Assembly (NCBI RefSeq): GCF_024171785.1 | Contig: NZ_JAMTCK010000009.1 | Location: 186,001-250,000 of the forward strand | Direction of reading: 5' to 3' | From: Goodfellowiella coeruleoviolacea | GTDB taxonomy: Bacteria; Actinomycetota; Actinomycetes; Mycobacteriales; Pseudonocardiaceae | DNA length: 64,000 bases | In this document: positions 43,841 through 51,674 of the stretch, one piece after another | How the letters are laid out: every line of letters begins with the position of its first letter | Numbering within the stretch: position 1 is the first letter of the stretch | Notes under the pieces: model-generated | Database searches by the model: none | Told to the model about the DNA's origin: nothing | The model's input: only the letters and a program-made list of their open reading frames with translations | Made by a program: the position numbers and the translations under genes

Positions 43841-44417
43841 CCTTGCCGGTCAACACCGACTCGGGCTGGGTGCGCACCGGGTCACGCCGCCGGTCCGCGG
43901 CCTCGTCGGCCACCTTGACCAGCAGCCAGCTGTCCTCGTCGTCGCGGAACCTGGCCCTGGTCAGCGCGTAGGCGCCGGTGAGCTTGTGGCCGGACAGCCA
44001 CACCTTGAGGTGCCCGTTGGCCAGCGCGTCGGCCGCGGACACCGGCCGCCCCCGCCGCTCGGTGAGGTTGCGGTAGGTGCCGATGTCCCACACCACCACC
44101 GTGCCCGCGCCGTAGTTGCCGCGCGGGATCCGCCCCTCGAAGTCGAGGTAGTCCAGCGGGTGGTCCTCGGTCCGGGTGGCGAACCGCTTCTCGCTGGGAT
44201 CGGTGGACGGCCCCCTGGGCACCGCCCAGGACACCAGCACCCCGTCGATCTCCAGCCGGAAGTCGTAGTGCAGCCGGCGCGCCTCGTGCCGCTGGATCAC
44301 GAACCGCGGCTCGTCCGCCGCGCCCCGGCCGGCCGACCCGCCCGGCTCGCCCGAGGCGCGCAGATCCCGCTTGGCGTGGTAGGTCGCCAGCCGCTCCCGC
44401 TCGCTGCTGCTCGGCAC
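43818..44417 (-). CDS. LigD-type 3'-phosphoesterase domain protein (stand-alone)
   Basis: The 199-residue protein contains only the phosphoesterase domain of bacterial DNA ligase D. The metal and phosphate residues are visible: His44, His50, Asp52 and Arg54 in QRHEARRLHYDFRLE, followed by SWAVPRGPS and EDHPLDYLDFEG. In LigD this domain trims 3' ends during non-homologous end joining. Here neither polymerase nor ligase is attached or nearby, so it probably helps separate ligase and polymerase proteins. It starts with GTG. Confidence 0.9.
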   Translation of the reverse strand: MPSSSERERLATYHAKRDLRASGEPGGSAGRGAADEPRFVIQRHEARRLHYDFRLEIDGVLVSWAVPRGPSTDPSEKRFATRTEDHPLDYLDFEGRIPRGNYGAGTVVVWDIGTYRNLTERRGRPVSAADALANGHLKVWLSGHKLTGAYALTRARFRDDEDSWLLVKVADEAADRRRDPVRTQPESVLTGKVNKDFED

Positions 44418-44476
44418 ACCGCCCGGCTACCCGGCCGCCACGACCGGCAAACCGACCCCGGCGCGGGGCTGCCCGG

Positions 44477-44836
44477 TCACCGGTCCCCGCACCCGGTCTG
44501 GTCGGGCGCGGGGTGGGTGCACGCGGCGATGGTGTCCACGAGGTCGCGCAGCGGGCCGAGGACCTCGGGGTAGTGGTCGGCGTTGAGCGAGTACAGGCGC
44601 TGGGTGCCCTGGCGCCGCACGGTGAGCAGCCGGGCGTCGCGCAGGATCCTGAGGTGGTGGGAGACCGCGGGCTGGGACAGGCCCAGCAGCCCGGTGAGGT
44701 CGGCCACGCTCAACGCGGTCCCGGCGGTGAGCAACCGGACGATGATCTCCTGGCGCCGCTCGTCACCGAGGGCGACCAGCAGCGGCTGGGATCGGGCGAA
44801 CAGCGCGAGCACGTCGCTGACAGCGGTCTCGGCCAC
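44477..44836 (-). CDS. ArsR/SmtB family regulator
   Basis: The 119-residue protein has the ArsR winged helix: GDERRQEIIVRLL, VADLTGLLGLSQPAVSHHLRILRDARLLTVRRQGTQ (split over helices and wing). The metal-binding CVC motif of ArsR on the recognition helix is missing; a few Cys/His residues occur only at the C-terminus (CTHPAP, GCGDR). It starts with GTG three bases after the ketopantoate reductase-like gene and is probably co-transcribed with it under the operator at 45801-45826. Confidence 0.88.
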   Translation of the reverse strand: MAETAVSDVLALFARSQPLLVALGDERRQEIIVRLLTAGTALSVADLTGLLGLSQPAVSHHLRILRDARLLTVRRQGTQRLYSLNADHYPEVLGPLRDLVDTIAACTHPAPDQTGCGDR

Positions 44837-44839
44837 GGC

Positions 44840-45799
44840 CTACCCCACCGCCGGCAGGGCCTGCCGCAGCCGCCGCAGCTGGTCCACGGGCAGACCGCGT
44901 GCGCGGCCCGCGGCGATCCACCCGTCCAGCATCAGCCGGTTCTGCGCGGCCACCTTGGTGAAGTGCGCCCGCAGGTAGCGGGGCACGTCGAAGGGGGCGA
45001 GCACGGGCAGCAGCCGGAACGCCAGGCTGGCCAGCCAGGGTGCGGTGACCACGGCGGCGGGCGGTCGGCGGCCGTGCAGCGCGGCCACCACCGCGGTCGC
45101 CTCGCGCGCGGCGGCCGCGCCCGGCCGGGGGTTGGCGAGCAGGGCCGGCACCGACCAGTCGGCGATCTCCAGCGCGGCCAGGTGCGGCACCATCAGGGCG
45201 GCCAACGCGTCACCGGTGCCGACCGGGCCGGCGTTCCTGGCGCGCAGGCCACCCCGGCGCAGCGCCCGCACCACCGGGTCGACCCGCTCGCGCGCGCCGC
45301 TGACCGCCACGGCCGCGCCGGGCGGAACCCAGTGGGCGATGCCCGGCTCGGGCAGCGGTTCGTCGGCCAGCGGCGCGGCGTAGGCCAGCAGGGTGGGCAC
45401 CGCCTGCACGATCTGCTCGACCGGCCAGACCCGGCGCAGGGTGGGCAGGTCCTGGGAGTCCTGGCCGATCAGCACCACGGTGGCCGCGCCGACGTGGTCG
45501 CGCAGCTCGTCCACCCACGGTCCGGTCAGGACGGTGGAGGGCACGCAGAGCCAGACCGCGTCCCAGTCCTGGCCGGCGGTCTCGGCGGGACTGGTGAACA
45601 CCCGCTCGGGGACCAGCCGCCGCGCCACCGGCGGGCCGGTCCGGCGCAGCCGGTACACCACCCGACCTTCCCGCTGCCACCCGGACTGGCCTGGTTTGAC
45701 CAGGTAGCTGACCTGGCCGCCGGCCTGGGCGAGCCGCAGTCCGAAGACCTGGCCCAGCGCGCCGCCACCCACGACGAGGACTCGCACGGACACCACCAT
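44840..45799 (-). CDS. Ketopantoate reductase-like (ApbA/PanE) protein
   Basis: The 319-residue protein opens with a Rossmann motif VLVVGGGALGQVFGLRLA and has the overall ApbA layout with a helical C-terminal domain. PanE reduces ketopantoate in pantothenate synthesis, but many family members are oxidoreductases of unknown substrate, and the family's Lys/Asn catalytic residues are hard to place here. I chose the ATG at 45799; an open frame extends upstream through the operator and is unlikely to be translated. ArsR follows 3 bases later, so expression is probably induced by the signal that ArsR senses. Confidence 0.75.
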   Translation of the reverse strand: MVVSVRVLVVGGGALGQVFGLRLAQAGGQVSYLVKPGQSGWQREGRVVYRLRRTGPPVARRLVPERVFTSPAETAGQDWDAVWLCVPSTVLTGPWVDELRDHVGAATVVLIGQDSQDLPTLRRVWPVEQIVQAVPTLLAYAAPLADEPLPEPGIAHWVPPGAAVAVSGARERVDPVVRALRRGGLRARNAGPVGTGDALAALMVPHLAALEIADWSVPALLANPRPGAAAAREATAVVAALHGRRPPAAVVTAPWLASLAFRLLPVLAPFDVPRYLRAHFTKVAAQNRLMLDGWIAAGRARGLPVDQLRRLRQALPAVG

Positions 45800-45800
45800 C

Positions 45801-45826
45801 CATTCATTTAAGTATTTGGATGAATG
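45801..45826. promoter_or_regulatory. ArsR-box-like imperfect palindrome
   Basis: Perfect outer arms CATTCAT and ATGAATG enclose an AT-rich 12-base centre; 20 of the 26 positions are self-complementary. Its length and AT-rich arms resemble SmtB/ArsR operators. It abuts the ATG of the reductase/ArsR operon, which would make ArsR an autorepressor. Confidence 0.7.
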
Positions 45827-45924
45827 GAAGCACACGTCGGCGCGATCGAGCCACCCGGGGGCGGGCGGCGCGGCGGGCCGGCCCAACGGCGGTCGGACCG
45901 GCCCTCGGGTGCTCGCTTCGGCGG

Positions 45925-46857
45925 TCAGGCCAGGCCGAAGAACTGGATGGCCCGCAGTGCCATGCCGCTCATCGGCAGGTTGTGGCCGACGTTCTGCAGG
46001 CTGATCGCCTCAACGGCCACGGTCCCGCCACTGCCGTAACGGGTCCGCGTCCAGCCGGACTGCGGGTAGTCGGTGGACGACGGCGTCTGGCTCAGCCCGA
46101 ACACGTTCGTCCACTGCTTGATCTCCTCCTGGAAGTTCGGGTACCGCAGGGTGTTGTCCGCGGTGCCGTGCCAGAGCTGCATCCGGGGCCGGGCGCCGGA
46201 GTAGCCCGGGTAGGCCGCCCGAACCAGGTCGCCCCACTGCTGCGGGGTCCTGATCAGCTGGCCGTTGGCGCAGGTGCTGTTCCAGCTCGACCCGTCCGTG
46301 GTGGCGAAGCAGCCGAACGGGACGCCCGAGAACGCCGCGCCCGCCTTGAACACGTCGGGGTAGGCGCCCAACAGCACGTTGGTCATCATCGCGCCGGAGG
46401 AGGCGCCCGTGACGTAGACCCGGTTGGGGTCGGCGTTGTTGCGCTGCAGCACGTGGTTGACCATCGAGACGATGCCGACCGGGTCGCTGCCGCCGTTGTG
46501 CCGCAGGGCCTGGGCCGAGGACACGTCGAAGCAGCTGCCACTGCGGGTGGCCGACGGGTAGATCACGATGAACCCGTACTGGTCGGCGAGCCGGGCGAAC
46601 TCGGTGCCCGAGTAGAACGCCGGGCCGGAACCGGTGCAGTAGTGCACGGCCACGACCACGGCCGGCCTGGCCGCGACCGTGTTCGGCACGTAGAGGTGCA
46701 TGCGCAGGCCGCTGGGGTTGTTGCCGAAGTTGGTCACCTCGGTCAGCGTCGCCGCCGAGGCGGACGGGGGCGCCAGGAACGCCACCACCGTCAGCACGGC
46801 CGTGGCGAGCACCGAGACGAATCTCCACGACGCGGTGAACACTCTTCTCATCGGCAT
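45925..46857 (-). CDS. Secreted CE1 esterase (acetylxylan esterase / PHB depolymerase family)
   Basis: The 310-residue protein has a signal peptide (basic start MPMRR, hydrophobic core about 14-30, cleavage near ASA-AT at about 35). The alpha/beta hydrolase catalytic Ser lies in GASSGAMMT, the Asp probably in HGTADNT and the His in NVGHNLP. It matches the CE1 group of acetylxylan and feruloyl esterases, which also contains poly-hydroxybutyrate depolymerases. The ATG follows AAGGACACACC. It lies 67 bases downstream of a polysaccharide deacetylase on the same strand, which supports a xylan role. Confidence 0.88.
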   Translation of the reverse strand: MPMRRVFTASWRFVSVLATAVLTVVAFLAPPSASAATLTEVTNFGNNPSGLRMHLYVPNTVAARPAVVVAVHYCTGSGPAFYSGTEFARLADQYGFIVIYPSATRSGSCFDVSSAQALRHNGGSDPVGIVSMVNHVLQRNNADPNRVYVTGASSGAMMTNVLLGAYPDVFKAGAAFSGVPFGCFATTDGSSWNSTCANGQLIRTPQQWGDLVRAAYPGYSGARPRMQLWHGTADNTLRYPNFQEEIKQWTNVFGLSQTPSSTDYPQSGWTRTRYGSGGTVAVEAISLQNVGHNLPMSGMALRAIQFFGLA

Positions 46858-46924
46858 GGTGTGTCCTTGTGCAGGTGGATGGAGAGGGCGCCGGCAGGGC
46901 CGCCGGCGATCGGGGAGAACCCGC

Positions 46925-47653
46925 TCAGGGCGCCACGACCACGGGCTGCCCGTTGCTGGACACGATCCGGCCCGGGCACAGGCCCCGGCTGGCCAGCGCG
47001 CTGACGATCTGCGGCACCGCGTTCACCGTGGACTGGTAGCCGCCGTCGTGCATCAGGATGATCCCGCCCGCCTGCAACCTGCTGGCGGCCTGCACGATCT
47101 GCGCGGTGCTGGCGCCGTTCCAGTCCTGGGAGTCCACCGACCACAGCACCTGCGCCAACCCGAGCCCGGACGCGGTCGAGGCCACCGTGGCGTTGGTCTC
47201 GCCGTAGGGCGGCCGGAACAGCGTGGGCCTGCTGCCGGTCAGCTGCTGGGTGACCTGCTGGGTCTGGGAGATCTCCTGGTACACAGTGGACTGGGGGAGC
47301 TGGGTGAGGTGCGGGTGGGACCAGGTGTGGTTGCCGATCGGCATGCCGGCCGCCTGCACGGCCCGCACCAGGTCGGGGTACTGCTGCTCGTGCGAGCCCA
47401 TCATGAAGAAGGTGGCCTTCGCGCCGGCCGCCTGCAGGGCGGCGAGCAGCTGCCGGGTGGAGCTGGGGTTGGGGCCGTCGTCGTAGGTCAGCCCCACGTA
47501 GCCGGTGCAGGCGGCGGGCGCCGGCCCGGCGGTGGGGGTCACGGCGTGCGACGGTACGGCATTGACGGTCATGGCGAGCGCGGCCACGACGAACGCGCTG
47601 ATCCGGGACAGCAGGAGCGCGGGCTTGGGCGCGCTCCACAGCCTCTTGATCAT
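46925..47653 (-). CDS. Secreted CE4 polysaccharide deacetylase
   Basis: The 242-residue protein has a signal peptide (hydrophobic about 15-36, cleavage near SHA-VT). The CE4 motifs are complete: TYDDGP (catalytic Asp and metal Asp), NHTWSHPHL (metal histidines), RPPYGE and the C-terminal ILMHDG. The enzyme removes N- or O-acetyl groups from chitin, peptidoglycan or xylan; xylan fits the neighbouring CE1 gene and the CGAAA-N-TTTCG-type sites upstream. CAAGGAGGAAGG before the ATG is one of the strongest ribosome sites in the window. Confidence 0.92.
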   Translation of the reverse strand: MIKRLWSAPKPALLLSRISAFVVAALAMTVNAVPSHAVTPTAGPAPAACTGYVGLTYDDGPNPSSTRQLLAALQAAGAKATFFMMGSHEQQYPDLVRAVQAAGMPIGNHTWSHPHLTQLPQSTVYQEISQTQQVTQQLTGSRPTLFRPPYGETNATVASTASGLGLAQVLWSVDSQDWNGASTAQIVQAASRLQAGGIILMHDGGYQSTVNAVPQIVSALASRGLCPGRIVSSNGQPVVVAP

Positions 47654-47711
47654 CCTTCCTCCTTGAAGGATGCCGGGGACACGTGGTGACCCGGTGCGGC
47701 GGACACACCGG

Positions 47712-47727
47712 GTGAAAGCGTTATCAC
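47712..47727. promoter_or_regulatory. LacI-family-type operator upstream of CE4 gene
   Basis: GTGAAAGCGTTATCAC is a 16-base imperfect palindrome with the central CG usual in LacI-family operators; 12 of 16 positions are symmetric. It lies 59 bases upstream of the deacetylase ATG. Confidence 0.5.
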
Positions 47728-47772
47728 TATGCGACCACCGAGCGACCCGGGGCAATACCTTTCGGTCCAACT

Positions 47773-47787
47773 ATCGAAACTTCCGAC
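47773..47787. promoter_or_regulatory. Degenerate copy of the ATCGAAA-C-TTTCGAT palindrome
   Basis: ATCGAAACTTCCGAC matches the perfect palindrome at 47915-47929 at 13 of 15 positions. Both lie upstream of the deacetylase gene. CGAAA-N-TTTCG is a sequence reported before Streptomyces xylanase genes, from memory. Confidence 0.45.
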
Positions 47788-47914
47788 GATGTCCGCTCCT
47801 GACTCGACCGCCTACTTCGGGCCTGCCGCTGGGCTTTTCGTACCCGATCCCGTCGCCGGGCTGGAGCCTTGACGCCGCAGCAGTCCTGGAATCCCGGCTG
47901 GCCGGGCCGTCCCG

Positions 47915-47929
47915 ATCGAAACTTTCGAT
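47915..47929. promoter_or_regulatory. Perfect palindrome ATCGAAACTTTCGAT (xylan-gene type operator)
   Basis: Seven-base perfect arms surround one central C. The core CGAAA-N-TTTCG is the element described upstream of xylanase genes in Streptomyces. It lies 262 bases before the CE4 start and 88 bases after the monooxygenase stop. Confidence 0.6.
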
Positions 47930-47976
47930 GGTCGCAGGGTCGGTGGCGAGCCGCCGGTCGCGCCGATGACGGTGCC

Positions 47977-48007
47977 GCGGCCCCGGGAGGGCGTTTCCCG
48001 GGGCCGC
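47977..48007 (-). terminator. Strong hairpin terminator after the flavin monooxygenase
   Basis: A perfect 12-base GC stem (GCGGCCCCGGGA with TCCCGGGGCCGC) closes a 7-base loop 9 bases after the monooxygenase stop. There is no T run, as is usual in GC-rich actinomycetes. Confidence 0.75.
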
Positions 48008-48016
48008 CGCTTCGCG

Positions 48017-49414
48017 TCAGGCCAGGGGCAGTTCCGCCAGGGCGTTCGCCAACTGCCCGGCAGTGTCCCCGGCGGCCCACACGTGCCCGTCCGGGCGCAG
48101 CAGCACGGCGGCCGTGGGCCAGGGCAACTCGGTCTCGTGCAGCCGGAGGTTCGCGCTCGTGGCCAGGTCCCGCATCGCCGGGCTGGCCTCCCGGGCCAGC
48201 AGCACCGGGCGGCCCTCGCGCAACAGGTGCAGCTGCTCGCGGGTGGCCGGAAGGCGCTGGCCCGCCAGGGGATGGGTGCCCGGATACCGCACGTCCAGCG
48301 CGGTCAGCGTGTTGGCCAGCGCGGTCGCCACGTCGGGATGGGCGCGCAGCAGGTCCGCCATGAACCGACGCAGGGACTGGCCCTCCTCGGTGGTGGCGGT
48401 GATCAGGGCGGTCTGGGCCTTGGTGTGTTCGCCGAGGGCCACGCCGACGGGGTGGCGTTCCAGGTGGTAGGTGTCCAGCAGGGCCGCGTCCGCCCAGCCC
48501 CGCTGGACCGCGGCCAGCTTCCAGCCCAGGTTCATCGCGTCCTGCAGGCCCACGTTCAGCCCGACGCCGCCCGCCGGGAAGTGCATGTGCGCGGCGTCGC
48601 CCGCCAGAAACACCCGGCCCTTCCGGTACTCCGCCGCGAGCCGGGTGGCGTTGCCGAAGCGGGACAGCCACACCGGGGAGTGCAGGCCGAAGTCCGTGCC
48701 CGCGATCCGTTTCGTGGTCTCCCGCAGGGACTCCAGGGTTGGGGTGGGAGCTGACGGGGCGTACCCGGTGACGCGGTAGCGCCCGCCGGGGATCGGGGCC
48801 ACGATCAGCGCGCCGTGTTCGTTGTGCCAGGAGCCCGGCCGCTCCGGCGGGTCGGCCAGCTCGACGTCACCGAGGAAGCCGAAGACGGTCGAGTCGGTGC
48901 CGAGGAAGTCGATGCCCGCCGCCTGCCGCACGGTGCTGCCCGCGCCGTCCGCCCCGACCACGTGGTCCGCGGTGGTCTCGTACTCGCCGTCCGGCCCGCT
49001 GACCCGCAGCGTCACGCCCTGTTCGTCCTGGCTCAGCCCGGACACCTGGTGCCCGCGCCGGATCACCACCCCGAGGGCCAGGGCGCGCTGTTCGAGCAGT
49101 TCCTCGGTGCGCAGCTGCGGGTGCGCGAGCACGAACGGGAACGGCGTGGCCAGCCCTCGGAAGTCCAGGCGGGTGGGCAGCATGCCGAAGTGCCCGTCCG
49201 GCATGGGCAGCCCGCCGTCGAGGAAGGCCTGTTCCTGCCCGCGCATCGCCAGTACCTCGATCGTGCGCGCGTGGATGGCCAGCGCCTTCGAGTGCGGGCT
49301 GCGCTGCTCGGCCCGTTCCAGGACCAGTGGTCGCCCGCCGCCCAGGGCCAGCTCCGCCGCCGTCCACAGCCCGACCGGGCCCGCGCCGACCACGATGGTG
49401 TCGTGTGCGTTCAA
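48017..49414 (-). CDS. FAD-dependent aromatic monooxygenase (RdmE/TetX-like class A)
   Basis: This 465-residue class A flavoprotein hydroxylase has the FAD motif VVGAGPVGLW (about 8-17), the second motif VVGADGAGS (about 150) and GRVFLAGDAAHMHFPAGGVGLN (about 275-296) split around the pyrophosphate contact. A C-terminal thioredoxin-like domain (from about 380) is present, as in polyketide hydroxylases such as RdmE and in rifampicin monooxygenase. I chose the TTG at 49414 because GGAGA lies nine bases before it. It is divergent from an HxlR regulator, which probably controls it. The substrate is an aromatic polyketide or antibiotic, by family. Confidence 0.88.
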   Translation of the reverse strand: MNAHDTIVVGAGPVGLWTAAELALGGGRPLVLERAEQRSPHSKALAIHARTIEVLAMRGQEQAFLDGGLPMPDGHFGMLPTRLDFRGLATPFPFVLAHPQLRTEELLEQRALALGVVIRRGHQVSGLSQDEQGVTLRVSGPDGEYETTADHVVGADGAGSTVRQAAGIDFLGTDSTVFGFLGDVELADPPERPGSWHNEHGALIVAPIPGGRYRVTGYAPSAPTPTLESLRETTKRIAGTDFGLHSPVWLSRFGNATRLAAEYRKGRVFLAGDAAHMHFPAGGVGLNVGLQDAMNLGWKLAAVQRGWADAALLDTYHLERHPVGVALGEHTKAQTALITATTEEGQSLRRFMADLLRAHPDVATALANTLTALDVRYPGTHPLAGQRLPATREQLHLLREGRPVLLAREASPAMRDLATSANLRLHETELPWPTAAVLLRPDGHVWAAGDTAGQLANALAELPLA

Positions 49415-49553
49415 GGTGATCACTCTCCATTGCTTGAGGTGCGACGCGTGCGGTGATGCCGGCCGCGTGGTTTGCGAGCGCGCTCCGGTGAACCGAGAGC
49501 GGGCCGGAGTCGTGGATCGGTGTGTGGTCGCCCCGAGGGCGTCACATACTGGT

Positions 49554-49567
49554 GGTGCGGTTGCACC
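49554..49567. promoter_or_regulatory. Palindrome GGTGC-GGTT-GCACC in divergent promoter region
   Basis: Five-base perfect arms around four bases lie 19 bases before the HxlR start and 139 bases from the monooxygenase start. CATACT at about 49544 could be the -10 element just before it. The site is well placed for HxlR autoregulation. Confidence 0.4.
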
Positions 49568-49586
49568 CCGGTGAGAGGTAATCGAG

Positions 49587-50009
49587 ATGGCGTCAGCGCG
49601 ACAGGTCAGTGGTCCGTGCGGGGCATGGCCGGAGGACAACGCCTTCATCCGCGAGGTGCTCGGCCGCATCGGCGACAAGTGGACGGTGTTGACCATCGGC
49701 ACCCTGAGCGCGGGCTCGCTGCGCTACTCCGACTTGCAGGCGAGCATCCCGGGGATCTCCCAGCGGATGCTGACCCAGACGCTCAAGCATCTTGAGCGCG
49801 ACGGCCTGATCACCCGGACCGCGTACGCCGAGGTCCCGCCGCGAGTTGAGTACGAGCTGACGGACCTGGGCCGGTCACTGATCGACGCGGTGATGACGAT
49901 GGCCGACTGGGCCGCCACCCACCACAGCGAGATCGCCAGCAACCGGGCCGCCAGCGAGCTGACCGGAGTCGGCCGAGCCAGGGCCGCGGTCAGCGCGTCG
50001 GCACGCTGA
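49587..50009 (+). CDS. HxlR family transcriptional regulator
   Basis: The 140-residue protein has the HxlR winged helix: IGDKWTVLTIGTLSAGSLRYSDLQ, ISQRMLTQTLKHLERDGLITR and the wing PPRVEYELTDLGRSL (about residues 29-100). A single Cys11 (GPCGAW) near the N-terminus matches the conserved Cys through which several HxlR proteins sense aldehydes or electrophiles. It is divergent from the flavin monooxygenase over 172 bases, the usual arrangement for a regulator and its target. Confidence 0.9.
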   Translation: MASARQVSGPCGAWPEDNAFIREVLGRIGDKWTVLTIGTLSAGSLRYSDLQASIPGISQRMLTQTLKHLERDGLITRTAYAEVPPRVEYELTDLGRSLIDAVMTMADWAATHHSEIASNRAASELTGVGRARAAVSASAR

Positions 50010-50479
50010 GAAGTCGGTGGCACTCATCGGTCCGCAGCGTCGGGTACGCCGGGCACCTCGCGGCGGCGTCCGTGCTCATGACACACGCTCACTCGGCACG
50101 GGCCGGTGCTTTCCGCCGTAGCACCAAGGCCAGCCCAGGTCAGCCCACACCTCGATGACAAACTGCGACCCCGTGGATCGTGTCGCCTGCTCAACCATCT
50201 TCCACACCTCACTAGTAGTGCGTAACACCATCATGAGTGAGTGAGAGAGGGCCTACAAAAGGCACTTTTAAGTGCGTGAGCACCGCCCGACAGGCACGAC
50301 ACCCTCGGCTGCCAAGAGCCCCTGATGTCCGCGGTTGCGGCGCACGGTCACTCGCACGGACACCTGTCGAGACACGGCAGCAAAACGGCCAGAAGCGGCC
50401 AATCCGCCCCACACCGTCCCGCGCCGCCGCACCATGCCCCTGATCAGGTGAGTGATCTCCACCGAGCGGAAGGACACCG
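50010..50479. other. Intergenic region with short palindrome
   Basis: These 470 bases separate the HxlR gene from the MocA-type oxidoreductase. They are AT-richer in the middle (50205-50280), where CACTT-TT-AAGTG (50263-50274) forms a perfect small palindrome and several GTGAG/GAGTGA repeats occur. The promoter of the oxidoreductase is probably here. No gene is convincing. Confidence 0.45.
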
Positions 50480-51577
50480 ATGGGCAACAAGATCCGGGCG
50501 GCGATCGTGGGCACCGGGGCCATCGCCGAGGTCGGGCACCTGCCGGCCCTGCGCGCCGAGGCCGACCGGGTCGACGTGGTCGCCGCGGTGGACGTGGACC
50601 AGCAGCGGGTGACCGACTTCGCCGACCGCGCCGACATCCCCGGCCGCTACACGTCGCTGTCGGCACTGCTCGACCGCGAACAGCCGGACCTGGTGCACAT
50701 CTGTACACCACCGGCCCTGCACGCCGAGCAGGCCAGCGCGTGCCTGGCCGCCGGCGCGTGGGTGCTGCTGGAAAAGCCACCCTGCCTGTCCCTGGCCGAG
50801 TTCGACCGCATCCAGGCGGCCGAGCGCGCGGGCGGGCCGTACGCGAGCGTGGTGTTCCAACACCGGTTCGGCTCCGGCGCACGGCACTTCGCCGACCTGC
50901 TGGCCGCCGGCGAGCTGGGCCGGCCACTGGTGGCGCAGTGCGTGACCGCCTGGTACCGCGACCACGCCTACTTCGACGTGCCGTGGCGCGGCCGGTGGGA
51001 GACCGAGGGCGGCGGGCCGACCATGGGGCACGGCATCCACCAGATGGACCTGATGCTGGCGCTGCTCGGCGAGTGGACCGAGGTGCGCGCCATGGCCGGC
51101 CGGCTGGACCGGGACGTGCGCACCGAGGACGTGTCCACGGCCCTGGTCAGGTTCGCCAACGGCGCCATGGCCTCGGTGGTCAACAGCCTGCTGTCCCCGC
51201 GCCAGGAGAGCTACCTGCGGTTCGACCTGACCGACGCCACCGTGGAACTGACCCACCTGTACGGCCACAGCAACGACTCGTGGCGCTACACGCCCGCGCC
51301 CCACGTGACCGACACCGACCGGATCGCCGCGTGGCGCACACCAGCGGCGAACGTGTCCAGCTCGCACACCGCCCAACTCCCGCACCTGCTCGACGCCATG
51401 GCGCGGGGCGTGCGCCCCCCGGTCAGCGGAGTGCAGGCCCGGATGACCCTGGAACTGGTGACCGCGATCTACCGCTCCGCGTTCACCGGCGAGCCCGTCC
51501 ACCGCGACCAACTCGGCCCGGACGACCCCTTCTACCACCGCCTGCACGGCGACACCCCCGGCTGGGCCGGCGACTGA
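50480..51577 (+). CDS. Gfo/Idh/MocA family oxidoreductase
   Basis: The 365-residue protein has an N-terminal Rossmann domain (AAIVGTGAIAEVGHLPAL, residues 8-25), the conserved EKPPCLSLAE loop (about 95-104, with the Lys of the family's EKP motif) and the C-terminal beta-sheet domain with HGIHQMDLML carrying the probable catalytic His. The family oxidises or reduces sugars and inositols with NAD(P). The ATG follows GCGGAAGGACACCG. Its partner genes are not evident, so the sugar substrate is unknown. Confidence 0.9.
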   Translation: MGNKIRAAIVGTGAIAEVGHLPALRAEADRVDVVAAVDVDQQRVTDFADRADIPGRYTSLSALLDREQPDLVHICTPPALHAEQASACLAAGAWVLLEKPPCLSLAEFDRIQAAERAGGPYASVVFQHRFGSGARHFADLLAAGELGRPLVAQCVTAWYRDHAYFDVPWRGRWETEGGGPTMGHGIHQMDLMLALLGEWTEVRAMAGRLDRDVRTEDVSTALVRFANGAMASVVNSLLSPRQESYLRFDLTDATVELTHLYGHSNDSWRYTPAPHVTDTDRIAAWRTPAANVSSSHTAQLPHLLDAMARGVRPPVSGVQARMTLELVTAIYRSAFTGEPVHRDQLGPDDPFYHRLHGDTPGWAGD

Positions 51578-51674
51578 CGGCGGTCCTCGCGGACCCGGGC
51601 TCGGCCGTCGCCCATCCTGGGACCGGCCGACCAGCGCCGGCGAGCAGCGGCCCCGGCCCAGCCGGTCCCGGCCG

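Noticed and set aside
45800-45886. Longer start for the ketopantoate reductase-like gene
   Set aside because: It would translate through the ArsR-box-like palindrome; the Rossmann motif starts right after the later ATG.
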